From: Flavobacterium ovatum
Lineage (GTDB): Bacteria; Bacteroidota; Bacteroidia; Flavobacteriales; Flavobacteriaceae
Length of the DNA stretch: 64,000 nucleotides
Reading direction: 5' to 3'
Assembly (NCBI RefSeq): GCF_040703125.1
Contig: NZ_CP160035.1
Location: 186,001-250,000 of the forward strand
Shown here: piece by piece, positions 46,319-57,065 of the stretch
Layout of the letters: the number at the start of each line of letters is the position of its first letter
Numbering within the stretch: position 1 is the first letter of the stretch
The notes under the pieces: generated by a model
The model's input: only the letters and a program-made list of their open reading frames with translations
Told to the model about the DNA's origin: nothing
Databases searched by the model: none
Program-made: the position numbers and the translations under genes

Positions 46319-46939
46319 TTAATTACTCTTGAATGATTTTTCGAAGGGAATTCTATGCAATATACTTCTCCCTAGAGTCACTTCATCTGCATATTCCAAC
46401 TCATCTCCTACGGCAATCCCTCTTGCTATAGTTGACATTTCGACTCCAGAATCTACAATTTGTTTGTAAATATAGAAATTAGTCGTATCTCCTTCCATCG
46501 TAGAACTTAACGCAAAAATAATTTCTAAAACATTCCCGGATTTTACTTTTTCAACCAGTGTCGGAATCTTTAACTGACTAGGCCCTACTCCTTCAATTGG
46601 AGAAATCTTTCCGCCCAAAACGTGATATACACCTCGAAATTGCCCTGTACCTTCAATTGCCATCACATCACGTATGTCTTCAACCACACAAACAATTTGC
46701 TTATTTCTATTAGGATTGGCGCAAATTTCACAAATTTCACTATCCGAAATATTATGACAACTGTTGCAATACTTAATATCAGTTCGCATATTTACTAATG
46801 CTTGAGATAAAAATTCCGTTTGCTCTTTTGGTTGTTTTAACAAATGAAGCACTAAACGCAATGCCGATCGCTTGCCTATTCCTGGCAACTGTGCAATCTC
46901 ATTAACCGCTTTTTCAATTAATTTTGAAGAAAATTCCAT
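46319..46939 (-). CDS. recR: Recombination protein RecR
   Basis: This roughly 206-residue DNA-repair protein works with RecF and RecO to load RecA at gaps. The start at 46939 gives [15 protein letters not shown]; a Met six codons upstream is less likely. A helix-hairpin-helix ([12 protein letters not shown]), a four-Cys zinc site (CNSCHN and CEICAN) and a Toprim domain ([12 protein letters not shown]) appear in the right order. It separates core genes from the polysaccharide region. Confidence 0.97.
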   Translation of the reverse strand: MEFSSKLIEKAVNEIAQLPGIGKRSALRLVLHLLKQPKEQTEFLSQALVNMRTDIKYCNSCHNISDSEICEICANPNRNKQIVCVVEDIRDVMAIEGTGQFRGVYHVLGGKISPIEGVGPSQLKIPTLVEKVKSGNVLEIIFALSSTMEGDTTNFYIYKQIVDSGVEMSTIARGIAVGDELEYADEVTLGRSILHRIPFEKSFKSN

Positions 46940-46959
46940 AGGAATAAAAGTAAACAATT

Positions 46960-46989
46960 TAAAAAGTCAAAGGTATGTTTGACTTTTTT
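46960..46989 (-). terminator. Hairpin terminator after the CoA-binding protein gene, overlapping a recR promoter-like box
   Basis: An 11-bp perfect stem AAAAAGTCAAA / TTTGACTTTTT encloses a 6-base loop between the CoA-binding gene stop (47003) and recR. The right stem arm on the minus strand plus one loop part also reads TACCTTTG (46968-46975), a consensus -7 box for recR. Confidence 0.6.
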
Positions 46990-47002
46990 ATAGCACGAGT
47001 TT

Positions 47003-47368
47003 TTAATATTTATTGGTAGCCAACAAAGTCAATGTACAAGCTACTTCCGATTTAATATTATTTAATTCTAATAGTTGATAAAATTCTGGGTTTTCTGTAC
47101 CTGGATTAAAAATTACTCGCTTTGGACTCGCTTCTACGATATAATTGTAATAATCACGTTGACGTGCTGGATTCAAATACAAACTAATTGTATCAATGTT
47201 TTTTAAAGGAATCGCCTTGGTTTGAATTTTTACTCCTGCTACTTCTCCTGCATTTTGTCCTATTGCTAGAACAGAGTGACCTTTAGCTACCAAATCATTG
47301 ATTGCTTTACAGGAAGCCCTTTCAACTTTTGCAGAAGCGCCTAGAATTAATGTTTTTTTATTTCTCAT
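47003..47368 (-). CDS. CoA-binding domain protein (YccU-like)
   Basis: This 121-residue protein has a Rossmann-type CoA-binding fold pattern: TLILGASAKVERASCKAINDL at the N-terminus, then GHSVLAIGQNAGEVAGVKI and VIFNPGTENPEF in the last third. Family members are found widely as stand-alone proteins of unknown task. A TACTTTTG -7 box lies at 47398-47405, and a strong hairpin follows the stop, so it is probably transcribed alone. Confidence 0.85.
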   Translation of the reverse strand: MRNKKTLILGASAKVERASCKAINDLVAKGHSVLAIGQNAGEVAGVKIQTKAIPLKNIDTISLYLNPARQRDYYNYIVEASPKRVIFNPGTENPEFYQLLELNNIKSEVACTLTLLATNKY

Positions 47369-47397
47369 TATTTTTGATCCAATTATTTTTTGTGCTA

Positions 47398-47405
47398 CAA
47401 AAGTA
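47398..47405 (-). promoter_or_regulatory. Candidate -7 box for the CoA-binding protein gene
   Basis: The minus-strand octamer TACTTTTG fits TAnnTTTG, 29 bp before the ATG. A TTG lies about 24 bp further upstream (47430-47432), slightly beyond the usual spacing. Confidence 0.45.
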
Positions 47406-47465
47406 ACTCTTTTTACCGCTTGAATAATTCAAACTCCTAATCTTTGATTAATAACTTCTAGTGAG

Positions 47466-48401
47466 TTATTTTCTTTCTAAAAAAATCTCTGCCATCATAC
47501 AACGAGCACTACCTCCACCACAAGCTTCAATAGTATCTAAACTGGAATGTAAAATCTCAGCATGACTTTCTAATTGTTCTTTTTGTTTGGAAGTCAATGA
47601 TTCAAAAGCAGCGGAACTCATTACTAAATACTTTTTATCATTAGCCCCGATAACTTGTAACATATTACCAGCAAAACTGTCCAATTGCTTTTCAGAAATT
47701 AAAATAATCTCTTTATCATCTTTCTTTAAGTTCTCCAAAACCATTTTTCGTTCTTGCTTATCATCTATTGCTTCCGCACATACAACTGCAAACGTATCTC
47801 CAATACACATCATTACATTGGTATGGTAAATCAATTTACGCTCACCATCCACCGTTTGGAATGCTTCAAAAATTACAGGTGCGTAATCAAAATCTTCACA
47901 AAACTCAATAAACAACTCTTCATCAGCACGAGGTGAGAGGGCACAATAGGCTTTTTCATTAACCCTGTCCAACACTATACTACCGGTTCCTTCCAAGAAC
48001 AATTCGTCTTCTTCAGCAGAAGAATAATCTACTATATTTTCAATCGAGAAACCTTTGTCTTCTAGTATATCTAAAATATCTTCTCTTCTCTCTAATCGTC
48101 TATTTTCAGCAAACATTGGATAAAAAGCTACATCATTATTATGATGTAAAGAAATCCAATTATTAGGGAAAATGCTATCTGGCGTACTTGGATTTTCAGT
48201 ATCATCTACTACTACAACATTCACACCTACAGCTGCAAGCTTAACGACTAAAGCATCAAATTCTTGCTGCGCCTTAGCGTTTACAGTTGCCGGAAGCAGC
48301 CCGTCAATTACTTTTTGATAATAATTATTGATAGCTGTTTGTTCATTCATTCGAAACGCCACGGGACGAATCATCAACACTGAATTGGTAATTTGTTTCA
48401 T
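47466..48401 (-). CDS. ctlX: CtlX-like citrulline/arginine hydrolase of the guanidino-group (amidinotransferase) superfamily
   Basis: This 311-residue enzyme has VLMIRPVAFRMNEQTA near the start, the FPNNWISLH segment, LEGTGSIVLDR and a catalytic Cys near the end in CGGGSARCMMAEIF. The order fits the pentein-fold amidinotransferase/deiminase superfamily, and the N-terminal segment is typical of proteins named CtlX (citrulline utilisation hydrolase). It is 13 bp after a second enzyme of the same superfamily, so the two probably act on related substrates. Confidence 0.82.
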   Translation of the reverse strand: MKQITNSVLMIRPVAFRMNEQTAINNYYQKVIDGLLPATVNAKAQQEFDALVVKLAAVGVNVVVVDDTENPSTPDSIFPNNWISLHHNNDVAFYPMFAENRRLERREDILDILEDKGFSIENIVDYSSAEEDELFLEGTGSIVLDRVNEKAYCALSPRADEELFIEFCEDFDYAPVIFEAFQTVDGERKLIYHTNVMMCIGDTFAVVCAEAIDDKQERKMVLENLKKDDKEIILISEKQLDSFAGNMLQVIGANDKKYLVMSSAAFESLTSKQKEQLESHAEILHSSLDTIEACGGGSARCMMAEIFLERK

Positions 48402-48414
48402 TATATATTATTTT

Positions 48415-49326
48415 TTAATCTCTTATTAATGGTAAAGTCGAACAACGCAACAATCCTTCTTGTTTGGCAATTTCAGCGTAGGGAACTTCCTCTACTACAA
48501 AACCCCTTTCTCGCAACCAATTATTTAGTCTTTTGAATTTTTTCTCAGAAACAACAACATTTGTGTCAATTGAAAAAATATTAGAATTCATATTATACAT
48601 TTCATTGCGTTTTATATGAAATAAATTTTCTTTCCCAAAAAGATCAACCAAATACATATAATCTGCTTCTTCACGAAAACCTCTTTTATAAATAACCCCT
48701 TTGTCTTTTCCTATGGGTTGAAAACAACAATCTAAATGCAACGCATTATCTCTGGCTTCCAATTTAGATTTAATTAAATCAAAACCCTTTACAATCTTGT
48801 TCGGGAACAATGCTTTAATATACTCCACACCTTGCACATTAGTTCTTGCTGTTATATAATTTTTATAATCACTTCCTTTGTATGTCCCTACAAAAACATG
48901 ATCTCCCCACAACATCACATCTCCACCTTCTATATGAACTTCTTGAGGCGGTCTCACCACTTTTAGTGGATTAATCCCATCAATGACATACTGAATTGCG
49001 ACCAACTCGTTTTCTCTTTCAGGTAAAATATTAGATTTTATAAAAACATCTTCGATCACAAAACCAATATCTCTTGCAAATATTTGATTGTAATTATTAA
49101 TAAGCTTCGGATGATATACTTTAACATCATATTTCAAGAGAACCTTTTCAAATGATTTCATCTCCATAACCATATCTTCCTCCAATGGGTAAGTCCCTGC
49201 CAAAATATGTTCCTTCGACTTAGGATCATAGGCTTCCTCAACTTTTGGTATTGGACCATTGCTATTCGCAGTACCTAAAACAACTGCTCTTAATCTGGAA
49301 GTTTCATTATGTATATTTAATTTCAT
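48415..49326 (-). CDS. Arginine deiminase / amidinotransferase-like protein
   Basis: This roughly 303-residue protein starts MKLNIHNETSRLRAVVLG (49326); two Mets upstream in frame are possible starts. FARDIGFVIEDVFI, VHIEGGDVMLWGDHVFVG, HLDCCFQPI and the C-terminal LLRCSTLPLIRD give the pentein core, with the last Cys as likely nucleophile. It could deiminate arginine or transfer or hydrolyse a related guanidino group. A TACCTTTG promoter box lies directly upstream at 49348-49355, adjoining the gltA terminator. Confidence 0.82.
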   Translation of the reverse strand: MKLNIHNETSRLRAVVLGTANSNGPIPKVEEAYDPKSKEHILAGTYPLEEDMVMEMKSFEKVLLKYDVKVYHPKLINNYNQIFARDIGFVIEDVFIKSNILPERENELVAIQYVIDGINPLKVVRPPQEVHIEGGDVMLWGDHVFVGTYKGSDYKNYITARTNVQGVEYIKALFPNKIVKGFDLIKSKLEARDNALHLDCCFQPIGKDKGVIYKRGFREEADYMYLVDLFGKENLFHIKRNEMYNMNSNIFSIDTNVVVSEKKFKRLNNWLRERGFVVEEVPYAEIAKQEGLLRCSTLPLIRD

Positions 49327-49347
49327 CATATATTTAACTACTTTAAA

Positions 49348-49355
49348 CAAAGGTA
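49348..49355 (-). promoter_or_regulatory. Candidate -7 box for the deiminase-ctlX pair
   Basis: The minus-strand octamer TACCTTTG, 21 bp before the chosen ATG. It borders the gltA terminator hairpin, so the -33 region would fall in the terminator stem. Confidence 0.45.
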
Positions 49356-49387
49356 AAAAAAAAGCTTCACCTATAGTGAAGCTTTTT
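49354..49387 (-). terminator. Hairpin terminator after gltA
   Basis: A 10-bp stem AAAGCTTCAC / GTGAAGCTTT with a short loop is followed by nine or so T on the minus strand, about 20 bp after the gltA stop. Classic intrinsic terminator form. Confidence 0.85.
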
Positions 49388-49407
49388 CTGAATTGATTGT
49401 ATGCTTA

Positions 49408-50676
49408 TTATTTAAATTCTCTTAAAGGAGAACCTGTATAGATTTGTCTAGGTCTTCCAATAGGTTCCTTATTTTCACGCATTTCTTTCCATTGCGCAAT
49501 CCAACCTGGTAATCTACCAATAGCAAACATTACTGTAAACATATCTGTTGGTATCCCTAAAGCTCTATAAATAATTCCAGAATAGAAATCTACATTAGGA
49601 TAAAGGTTTCTAGCTTTAAAATATTCATCTTCTAATGCTGCTTTTTCTAACTTTCTAGCAATTTCTAGAATAGGGTCTTCAACTCCTAAAGTAGCTAAAA
49701 CTTCATTAGCCGCTTTTTTAATTATTTTAGCACGCGGATCAAAGTTCTTATAAACTCTATGACCAAATCCCATTAACCTAAAAGGATCTGCTTTATCTTT
49801 TGCTTTTGCTAAATATTTATCTGTATCTCCACCATTATTATGAATTTCTTCTAACATTTCAAGAACCGCTTGATTTGCTCCACCGTGTAAAGGTCCCCAA
49901 AGTGCAGATACACCTGCGGAAATTGAAGCAAATAAACCTGCATGTGAAGAACCTACCATTCTAACCGTTGAAGTAGAACAATTCTGTTCGTGGTCAGCAT
50001 GAAGAATAAACAATTTATCCAAGGCATCAATAACCGTTTGATTTACTTTATATGGCTCAGTAGGGATTTCAAACATCAATCTCATGAAGTTCTCTACATA
50101 TCCTTTAGTATTATCATAATAATTCATTGGATAACCCATATTCTTTCTGAAAGTCCAAGTAGCTATAACAAGGAATTTCCCCATAGTTTTACAAACTGCA
50201 CAATACATATCTTTTTCATTCTCTACATCTACTGATTTAGGATTAAAAGACGTCAATGCACTAGTCATGGCAGCCAAAATACCCATCGGGTGAGCAGTTT
50301 TTGGAAAACCATCCAAGATGCTCTTCATTTCTTCATTCACTAGAGTATGTTTGCGAATATCATTCTCAAATTTGTCTAATTGAACAGCTGTTGGTTTTTC
50401 GCCAAAAATTAAAAGATAAGAAACCTCAAGAAAATTAGCATTTTCAGCTAAATCTTCGATTGCATACCCTCTGTAACGTAAAATTCCAAGTTCCCCATCC
50501 AAGAACGTAATTTCACTTGTACATGAACCTGAATTTTTATAGCCAGGATCTAGAGTAACCATCCCAGTTAAATCTCTTAATTTCTTAATATCGATAGCTT
50601 CTTCGTTTTCGCTTCCTTTGAAAATTGGAAACTCATACTTTTTACCATCAATTTCTAATATAGCTGTTTTTGACAT
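49408..50676 (-). CDS. gltA: Citrate synthase
   Basis: This enzyme condenses acetyl-CoA and oxaloacetate in the TCA cycle. I start it at the ATG at 50676 (MSKTAILEIDGKK), because the longer frame to 50715 runs into a TAGATTTG promoter box. The roughly 422-residue product has the catalytic His in HADHEQNCSTSTVR, GPLHGGANQAVLEML and MGFGHRVYKNFDPRA, all typical of the hexameric bacterial type. Terminators lie on both sides, so it is transcribed alone. Confidence 0.97.
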   Translation of the reverse strand: MSKTAILEIDGKKYEFPIFKGSENEEAIDIKKLRDLTGMVTLDPGYKNSGSCTSEITFLDGELGILRYRGYAIEDLAENANFLEVSYLLIFGEKPTAVQLDKFENDIRKHTLVNEEMKSILDGFPKTAHPMGILAAMTSALTSFNPKSVDVENEKDMYCAVCKTMGKFLVIATWTFRKNMGYPMNYYDNTKGYVENFMRLMFEIPTEPYKVNQTVIDALDKLFILHADHEQNCSTSTVRMVGSSHAGLFASISAGVSALWGPLHGGANQAVLEMLEEIHNNGGDTDKYLAKAKDKADPFRLMGFGHRVYKNFDPRAKIIKKAANEVLATLGVEDPILEIARKLEKAALEDEYFKARNLYPNVDFYSGIIYRALGIPTDMFTVMFAIGRLPGWIAQWKEMRENKEPIGRPRQIYTGSPLREFK

Positions 50677-50712
50677 AATACTTTGGAAATAAATCTTATT
50701 TTTAATAAAGCT

Positions 50713-50720
50713 CAAATCTA
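50713..50720 (-). promoter_or_regulatory. Candidate -7 box for gltA
   Basis: The minus-strand octamer TAGATTTG lies 36 bp before the chosen gltA start. It argues against the upstream extended start. No good -33 TTG is seen. Confidence 0.45.
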
Positions 50721-50773
50721 AGGAATTTCGATTTAATTAAAAAATGAATAATCTAATGAAATTGTTAAAACTC

Positions 50774-50809
50774 AAAAAAAAAGCCATTTACTTTTAGTAA
50801 ATGGCTTTA
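50774..50809 (-). terminator. Hairpin terminator after eno
   Basis: A 13-bp perfect stem AAAGCCATTTACT / AGTAAATGGCTTT is followed by a run of nine T on the minus strand, about 20 bp after the eno stop. Confidence 0.88.
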
Positions 50810-50827
50810 AAATAATTTCAAAAACAA

Positions 50828-52126
<1,299 letters not shown>

Positions 52127-52147
52127 TTAATTTTTAATTTTAATATA

Positions 52148-52155
52148 CAAATATA
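52148..52155 (-). promoter_or_regulatory. Candidate promoter of eno
   Basis: The minus-strand -7 box TATATTTG, 27 bp before the ATG, has a TTG about 23 bp further upstream (52179-52181). Confidence 0.5.
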
Positions 52156-52338
52156 TTCTATCTATTCTAATGATAATGCAAAAAATACTGAATGTTATTA
52201 ACGAAAACGATGTATTCTATTTTTTCAAACAAAACAACCTTAGTATTTTACAAAAAAAAAAAAACTAAGACAATATCATTACATTAAAACCGAAAAGCTA
52301 AATTAAAACTTAAATGACAAGTTCTAATTAACTAAATA

Positions 52339-53439
52339 TTATCCTTTTAAATTTTCAACAAATTGATCAAACAAATAAGAGGAGTCATGTGGCCCAGGGC
52401 TAGCCTCTGGATGATACTGAACTGAAAAACAATTTTTATTCTTCAAACGCATACCTGCAACAGTTCCGTCATTTAAATGAAGATGGGTGATTTCTAAATC
52501 AGGATTAGCCTCTAACTCTTCTTTATTCACAGCAAAACCGTGATTTTGAGAGGTAATCTCTCCTTTACCGGTAATCAAATTCTTCACCGGATGATTAATT
52601 CCTCTATGCCCGTTGAACATTTTATATGTTGAAATTCCGTTAGCTAAACCAATTACTTGATGTCCCAAACAAATTCCAAACAAAGGTTTGTTATTTTTCA
52701 AAATTTCTTGAGCTACACTAATAGCACTTGACAAAGGCTCTGGATCACCAGGTCCATTTGACAAGAAATATCCATTTGGATTAAAAGAAGCTAAATCAGC
52801 GTAAGTAGCATCATAAGGAAATACTTTAACGTAACAATCTCTTTTAGCTAGATTACGAAGAATATTAGTTTTAACACCTAAATCTAAAGCAGAAATTTTA
52901 TAAGTTGCGTTTTCATCACCATAAAAATAAGGCTCTTTTGTTGAAACCTTAGAAGCCAGCTCCAAACCTTTCATATCAGGTACATTCGCCAAAGCTGCTT
53001 TTAGTTCTTCAATAGGCGTTCCATCAGTACAAATAACAGAGTTCATAGCACCATTTTCTCTGATATAACTTACCAAAGCTCTAGTATCTACATCCGAAAT
53101 ACAAATCAAATTTTGTTTAACAAAATAATCCTCTAAACTTCCAGAAGCATCTACACGAGAATAATTAAAACTAAAGTTTTTACAAACTAAACCAGCAATT
53201 TTAATCCCTGTTGATTCAACTTCATTATCATTAACCCCGTAATTTCCAATATGCGGATTGGTAGCAACCATTATCTGACCAAAATAAGAAGGATCAGTAA
53301 AAATTTCCTGGTAACCCGTCATACCTGTATTAAAACAAACTTCACCAAAGGTTGTTCCGCTAATACCAATAGATTTTCCGTGAAAAATAGTTCCATCACT
53401 TAATAAAAGTATGGCGCTCTGTCTTGTTGTATATTTCAT
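52339..53439 (-). CDS. carA: Carbamoyl-phosphate synthase small (glutaminase) chain
   Basis: This 366-residue subunit releases ammonia from glutamine for carbamoyl phosphate, used in arginine and pyrimidine synthesis. FGEVCFNTGMTGYQEIFTDPSY is in the N-terminal domain, and the class I amidotransferase nucleophile sits in GICLGHQVIGLA, with HPEASPGPHD at the end for the His-Glu pair. The large chain carB is not in the window. A well-spaced promoter precedes it at 53509-53516. Confidence 0.97.
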   Translation of the reverse strand: MKYTTRQSAILLLSDGTIFHGKSIGISGTTFGEVCFNTGMTGYQEIFTDPSYFGQIMVATNPHIGNYGVNDNEVESTGIKIAGLVCKNFSFNYSRVDASGSLEDYFVKQNLICISDVDTRALVSYIRENGAMNSVICTDGTPIEELKAALANVPDMKGLELASKVSTKEPYFYGDENATYKISALDLGVKTNILRNLAKRDCYVKVFPYDATYADLASFNPNGYFLSNGPGDPEPLSSAISVAQEILKNNKPLFGICLGHQVIGLANGISTYKMFNGHRGINHPVKNLITGKGEITSQNHGFAVNKEELEANPDLEITHLHLNDGTVAGMRLKNKNCFSVQYHPEASPGPHDSSYLFDQFVENLKG

Positions 53440-53508
53440 TCTTTGATTTATAATTTAATAGCTTAGTGAAATTCGCACAGCTACACTCGTTTGTGGATAA
53501 ATATTGTG

Positions 53509-53516
53509 CAAATTTA
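53509..53516 (-). promoter_or_regulatory. Candidate promoter of carA
   Basis: The minus-strand -7 box TAAATTTG with a TTG 20 bp upstream (53537-53539) fits the Bacteroidota pattern. It lies 70 bp before the carA ATG, after the ribosomal operon terminator. Confidence 0.5.
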
Positions 53517-53614
53517 ATCCATTAATACAATGGAAACAAATTTTTAAAAGGGATTGTAAAAAAATAAGCAAGCATAGCAATATGTTACTCTATTTTTAAA
53601 ATCTCATCATTAGA

Positions 53615-53655
53615 CAAAAAAAAAGGATAAACTATAAATAGCTTATCCTTAATTT
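53615..53655 (-). terminator. Terminator of the ribosomal protein operon
   Basis: The stem AAGGATAA-x-CTA / TAG-x-TTATCCTT, with one mismatch and a short loop, is followed by about ten T on the minus strand, starting 25 bp after the rplQ stop. Confidence 0.85.
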
Positions 53656-53678
53656 TTATTGAATGATTATCTTCATAA

Positions 53679-54173
53679 CTATTCAGTAGCCTCTGTAGTA
53701 GTTTCAGAATCACCTTCAGCAACAGGAGCATCAGTAGCTTCGTCTGCTTTTTTAGCTTTTCCACCACGACGGCTTTTTGCTTTTTTAACTTCTTTTTTAC
53801 CTCCGTTGTAAATTTCATTGAAATCTACTAATTCGATCATTGCCATATCAGCATTATCTCCTAAACGGTTTCCAACTTTAATGATACGAGTGTATCCACC
53901 TGGACGGTCACCAACTTTAGCAGCTACGTCTCTGAACAAATCAGTTACAGCATATTTGCTACGTAAGTAAGCAAAAACAATACGACGATTGTGCGTAGTA
54001 TCATCTTTTGATTTTGTTATTAAAGGCTCAACAAATTGTTTAAGCGCTTTTGCTTTAGCAACAGTAGTGTTAATACGTTTGTGCTCAATAAGAGAACAAG
54101 CCATATTAGCCAACATAGATTTTCTATGCGCAGTCTGTCTGCTTAAGTGATTGAATTTCTTTCCGTGTCTCAT
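53679..54173 (-). CDS. rplQ: Large ribosomal subunit protein bL17
   Basis: This 164-residue protein has the conserved [21 protein letters not shown] start and the [18 protein letters not shown] core. It is longer than the E. coli protein by a C-terminal tail of about 45 residues, first rich in Lys/Arg and then in Asp, Glu, Thr and Ala, a tail common in Bacteroidota. It is the last gene of the operon, 62 bp after rpoA. Confidence 0.97.
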   Translation of the reverse strand: MRHGKKFNHLSRQTAHRKSMLANMACSLIEHKRINTTVAKAKALKQFVEPLITKSKDDTTHNRRIVFAYLRSKYAVTDLFRDVAAKVGDRPGGYTRIIKVGNRLGDNADMAMIELVDFNEIYNGGKKEVKKAKSRRGGKAKKADEATDAPVAEGDSETTTEATE

Positions 54174-54235
54174 GACGTGTTTTTTTAAACCCTCATCTTG
54201 CTACTATCCTCTATGGAGAGCAAAATATGAGTAAT

Positions 54236-55228
54236 TTATTCTTTATCTAGTTTGTATTTTGCTAAATCCATACCGAAAGTTAAATTCTTCACAGCAACAA
54301 GTTCATCAAGTTCTGTTAAAGATTTTTTACCAAAATTACGGAATTTCATTAGATCATTTTTATTGAACGATACTAAATCACCAAGTGTATCAACTTCAGC
54401 CGCTTTCAAGCAGTTTAATGCTCTCACAGATAAATCCATATCAACAAGCTTAGTTTTAAGCAATTGTCTCATATGTAATGATTCCTCATCATAAGATTCT
54501 GTTTGTGCAATTTCATCAGCCTCGAGTGTAATTCTTTCGTCAGAGAATAACATGAAATGGTGAATTAAAACTTTTGCAGCTTCAGTAAGAGCATCTTTAG
54601 GATTGATAGAACCATCAGTTTTGATTTCAAAAACTAATTTTTCATAATCTGTTTTTTGCTCCACACGGAAGTTTTCAATTGCATATTTTACATTTTTTAC
54701 CGGAGTAAAAATTGAATCTGTAAAAATAGTACCAATTGCAGCGTTTTGTTTTTTGTTCTCCTCAGCGGGAACATATCCTCTACCTTTTTCGATTGTTAAA
54801 TCTAGGTTAAGTTTGATTTTACTATCTAAATTACAGATAACTAGTTCTGGATTCAAAACTTGGAAACCTGAAATGAATTTTTGAAAATCACCAGCTGTTA
54901 ATTGATCTTTACCAGTAACAGAAATACTAACTGATTCATTATCTATATCTTCAATTTGACGCTTAAAACGTACTTGTTTAAGATTAAGAATGATTTCGGT
55001 AACATCTTCAACAACTCCTGAGATAGTAGAAAACTCATGATCTACACCCTCTATGCGGACAGATGTAATTGCATAACCTTCTAATGCTGAAAGCAAAACT
55101 CTTCTAAGTGCATTACCAACAGTCAATCCGTAACCAGGTTCTAAAGGTCTAAACTCAAATTTACCTTCAAAATCGGTTGAATCGATCATGATAACTTTAT
55201 CGGGCTTCTGAAAATTAAATATTGCCAT
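54236..55228 (-). CDS. rpoA: DNA-directed RNA polymerase alpha subunit
   Basis: This 330-residue subunit nucleates RNA polymerase assembly. The N-terminal domain has [25 protein letters not shown] sequence (residues about 28-48), and the C-terminal domain from about 250 has [21 protein letters not shown], the helix-hairpin-helix that contacts DNA and regulators. It follows rpsD by 21 bp in the standard order rpsD-rpoA-rplQ. Confidence 0.98.
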   Translation of the reverse strand: MAIFNFQKPDKVIMIDSTDFEGKFEFRPLEPGYGLTVGNALRRVLLSALEGYAITSVRIEGVDHEFSTISGVVEDVTEIILNLKQVRFKRQIEDIDNESVSISVTGKDQLTAGDFQKFISGFQVLNPELVICNLDSKIKLNLDLTIEKGRGYVPAEENKKQNAAIGTIFTDSIFTPVKNVKYAIENFRVEQKTDYEKLVFEIKTDGSINPKDALTEAAKVLIHHFMLFSDERITLEADEIAQTESYDEESLHMRQLLKTKLVDMDLSVRALNCLKAAEVDTLGDLVSFNKNDLMKFRNFGKKSLTELDELVAVKNLTFGMDLAKYKLDKE

Positions 55229-55249
55229 AAATTTCGACTAAGTCAATTA

Positions 55250-55855
55250 TTATTTGTTGTACAACTCTACGATTAATTGTTCTTTAATGTTTTCTGGAAT
55301 CTGAAGTCTAGCTGGCACAGTAACAAAAGTACCCTCTTTAACGTCATTATTCCAAGTAATCCATTCATAAACATGACTTGAATTAGACAAAGAACGTTCG
55401 ATAGCCTCTATAGATTTAGATTTTTCACGAACAGCAACTTTATCACCAGGCTTTAAATGGTAAGATGGGATATTTACAACATCACCGTTAACAGTGATGT
55501 GTCTGTGGGAAACTAATTGTCTAGCACCTCTTCTAGAAGGAGCTACACCCATTCTAAAAACAACGTTATCCAATCTTGCCTCACACAATTGTAAAAGAAC
55601 CTCACCTGTTACACCTTTAGTAGCAGATGCTTTTTTAAATAAACCTCTGAATTGTTTTTCTAAAATTCCGTAAGAATATTTAGCTTTTTGCTTTTCCATC
55701 AACTGGACTGCATATTCAGATTTTTTACCTCTTTTTTTAGCCATCCCGTGTTGCCCAGGAGGGTAATTTCTTTTTTCGAAAGCTTTATCATCTCCGAAAA
55801 TTGCCTCGCCAAATTTACGAGCAATTCTAGTTTTTGGACCAGTATATCTTGCCAT
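55250..55855 (-). CDS. rpsD: Small ribosomal subunit protein uS4
   Basis: This 201-residue rRNA-binding protein starts [17 protein letters not shown] and has the S4 RNA-binding domain [20 protein letters not shown] at about residues 92-111. The N-terminal part lacks the zinc Cys cluster found in some bacteria. A 93-bp gap separates it from rpsK, longer than most spacers here. Confidence 0.98.
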   Translation of the reverse strand: MARYTGPKTRIARKFGEAIFGDDKAFEKRNYPPGQHGMAKKRGKKSEYAVQLMEKQKAKYSYGILEKQFRGLFKKASATKGVTGEVLLQLCEARLDNVVFRMGVAPSRRGARQLVSHRHITVNGDVVNIPSYHLKPGDKVAVREKSKSIEAIERSLSNSSHVYEWITWNNDVKEGTFVTVPARLQIPENIKEQLIVELYNK

Positions 55856-55948
55856 TTCTATGAATTAATTAAGGTAGAGATTATGAATTCAGGTCATATC
55901 CTTCGATAATCGTTATTTCTACCTAGTTATACTTAAATTATTTATTTT

Positions 55949-56332
55949 TTAAACTCTACGTCTTTTTGGAGGACGACATCCATTGTGAGGCATTGGAGTA
56001 ACATCAATGATTTCAGTTACTTCAATTCCACCGTTATGTATAGAACGGATAGCAGACTCACGTCCGTTTCCTGGTCCTTTTACATAAACTTTCACTTTTT
56101 TAAGTCCAGCCTCAAGAGCTACTTTACTACAATCTTCTGCTGCCATTTGAGCTGCATATGGAGTGTTCTTTTTAGAACCTCTAAAACCCATTTTACCAGC
56201 TGAAGACCAAGATATAACTTCACCTTTTTTATTAGTCAAAGAAATAATGATGTTATTGAAGGTAGCAGAAATATGAGCTTCACCCGTTGATTCAACGATA
56301 ACTTTACGTTTTTTTGCTGTTGCTTTAGCCAT
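55949..56332 (-). CDS. rpsK: Small ribosomal subunit protein uS11
   Basis: This 127-residue protein has [18 protein letters not shown], the [17 protein letters not shown] segment and the conserved C-terminus [18 protein letters not shown]. It sits in the platform of the 30S subunit next to the mRNA exit path. It follows rpsM by 8 bp. Confidence 0.98.
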   Translation of the reverse strand: MAKATAKKRKVIVESTGEAHISATFNNIIISLTNKKGEVISWSSAGKMGFRGSKKNTPYAAQMAAEDCSKVALEAGLKKVKVYVKGPGNGRESAIRSIHNGGIEVTEIIDVTPMPHNGCRPPKRRRV

Positions 56333-56340
56333 ATTACTTA

Positions 56341-56715
56341 TTATTTAGTTGCTTTCTTCTTGTTAGCAACAGTTTTTCTTTTACCTTTTCTAGTTCTAGA
56401 GTTATTCTTAGTTCTTTGCCCTCTTAAAGGAAGACCAGATCTATGACGAATACCTCTATAACATCCAATATCCATTAAACGTTTGATGTTCAAAGAAACT
56501 TCAGAACGTAATTCTCCTTCAATTTTGAAAGTTGATACCGCTTCACGAATTGCTCCGATCTCCTCATCATTCCAATCTTGAACTTTTTTATCTTGGCTTA
56601 CTTGAGCTTTTTCTAAAATCTCAATAGCTCTACTTTTTCCTAATCCGAAGATGTAGGTAAGTGCTATAACACCTCTCTTGTTTTTCGGGATATCTACCCC
56701 TGCTATTCTTGCCAT
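56341..56715 (-). CDS. rpsM: Small ribosomal subunit protein uS13
   Basis: This 124-residue head protein begins [20 protein letters not shown] and has [20 protein letters not shown] near its C-terminus, which contacts tRNA. Length and sequence are standard. It lies 2 bp after rpmJ. Confidence 0.98.
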   Translation of the reverse strand: MARIAGVDIPKNKRGVIALTYIFGLGKSRAIEILEKAQVSQDKKVQDWNDEEIGAIREAVSTFKIEGELRSEVSLNIKRLMDIGCYRGIRHRSGLPLRGQRTKNNSRTRKGKRKTVANKKKATK

Positions 56716-56717
56716 AA

Positions 56718-56834
56718 TTATCCTTGTCTTTGTTTAAATCTAGGATTCTTTTTGTTTATTACGTATAATCTTCCTTTTCTACGTACGATGATGCACTCGG
56801 CACTTCTCTTTTTTACTGATGCTCTTACTTTCAT
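56718..56834 (-). CDS. rpmJ: Large ribosomal subunit protein bL36
   Basis: I found this 38-residue gene by reading the gap between infA and rpsM. It starts [15 protein letters not shown] and ends NPRFKQRQG. Only one of the four usual zinc ligands (a Cys at residue 14) remains, so it is the C-minus, zinc-independent type. Spacing is 11 bp after infA and 2 bp before rpsM, matching the standard order. Confidence 0.96.
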
Positions 56835-56845
56835 TGTGAATTCTT

Positions 56846-57061
56846 TTAATATCTATAAGTAATTCTTGCTTTCGACAAATCGTAAGGACTCATTTCTAGT
56901 TTCACTTTATCACCAGGTAATAATTTGATGTAATGCATACGCATTTTTCCAGAAATATGAGCAATTACAATATGTCCATTCTCTAATTCTACACGGAACA
57001 TCGCATTTGATAATGCTTCAATGATGCTACCGTCTTGTTCGATTGCTGATTGTTTTGCCAT
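56846..57061 (-). CDS. infA: Translation initiation factor IF-1
   Basis: This 71-residue S1/OB-fold protein helps place initiator tRNA in the 30S A site region. [26 protein letters not shown] and [14 protein letters not shown] are family hallmarks. It lies 4 bp after secY and 11 bp before rpmJ. Confidence 0.98.
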   Translation of the reverse strand: MAKQSAIEQDGSIIEALSNAMFRVELENGHIVIAHISGKMRMHYIKLLPGDKVKLEMSPYDLSKARITYRY

Positions 57062-57065
57062 AAAA

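Noticed and set aside
52240..52285. Terminator after carA
   Set aside because: A 6-bp CTTAGT/ACTAAG stem surrounds a long A/T run, but the run is in the loop, not after the stem, so it is not a standard intrinsic terminator.
53585..53818. Minus-strand frame of 77 codons, Lys/Leu-rich
   Set aside because: It overlaps the rplQ tail in another frame and covers the operon terminator.
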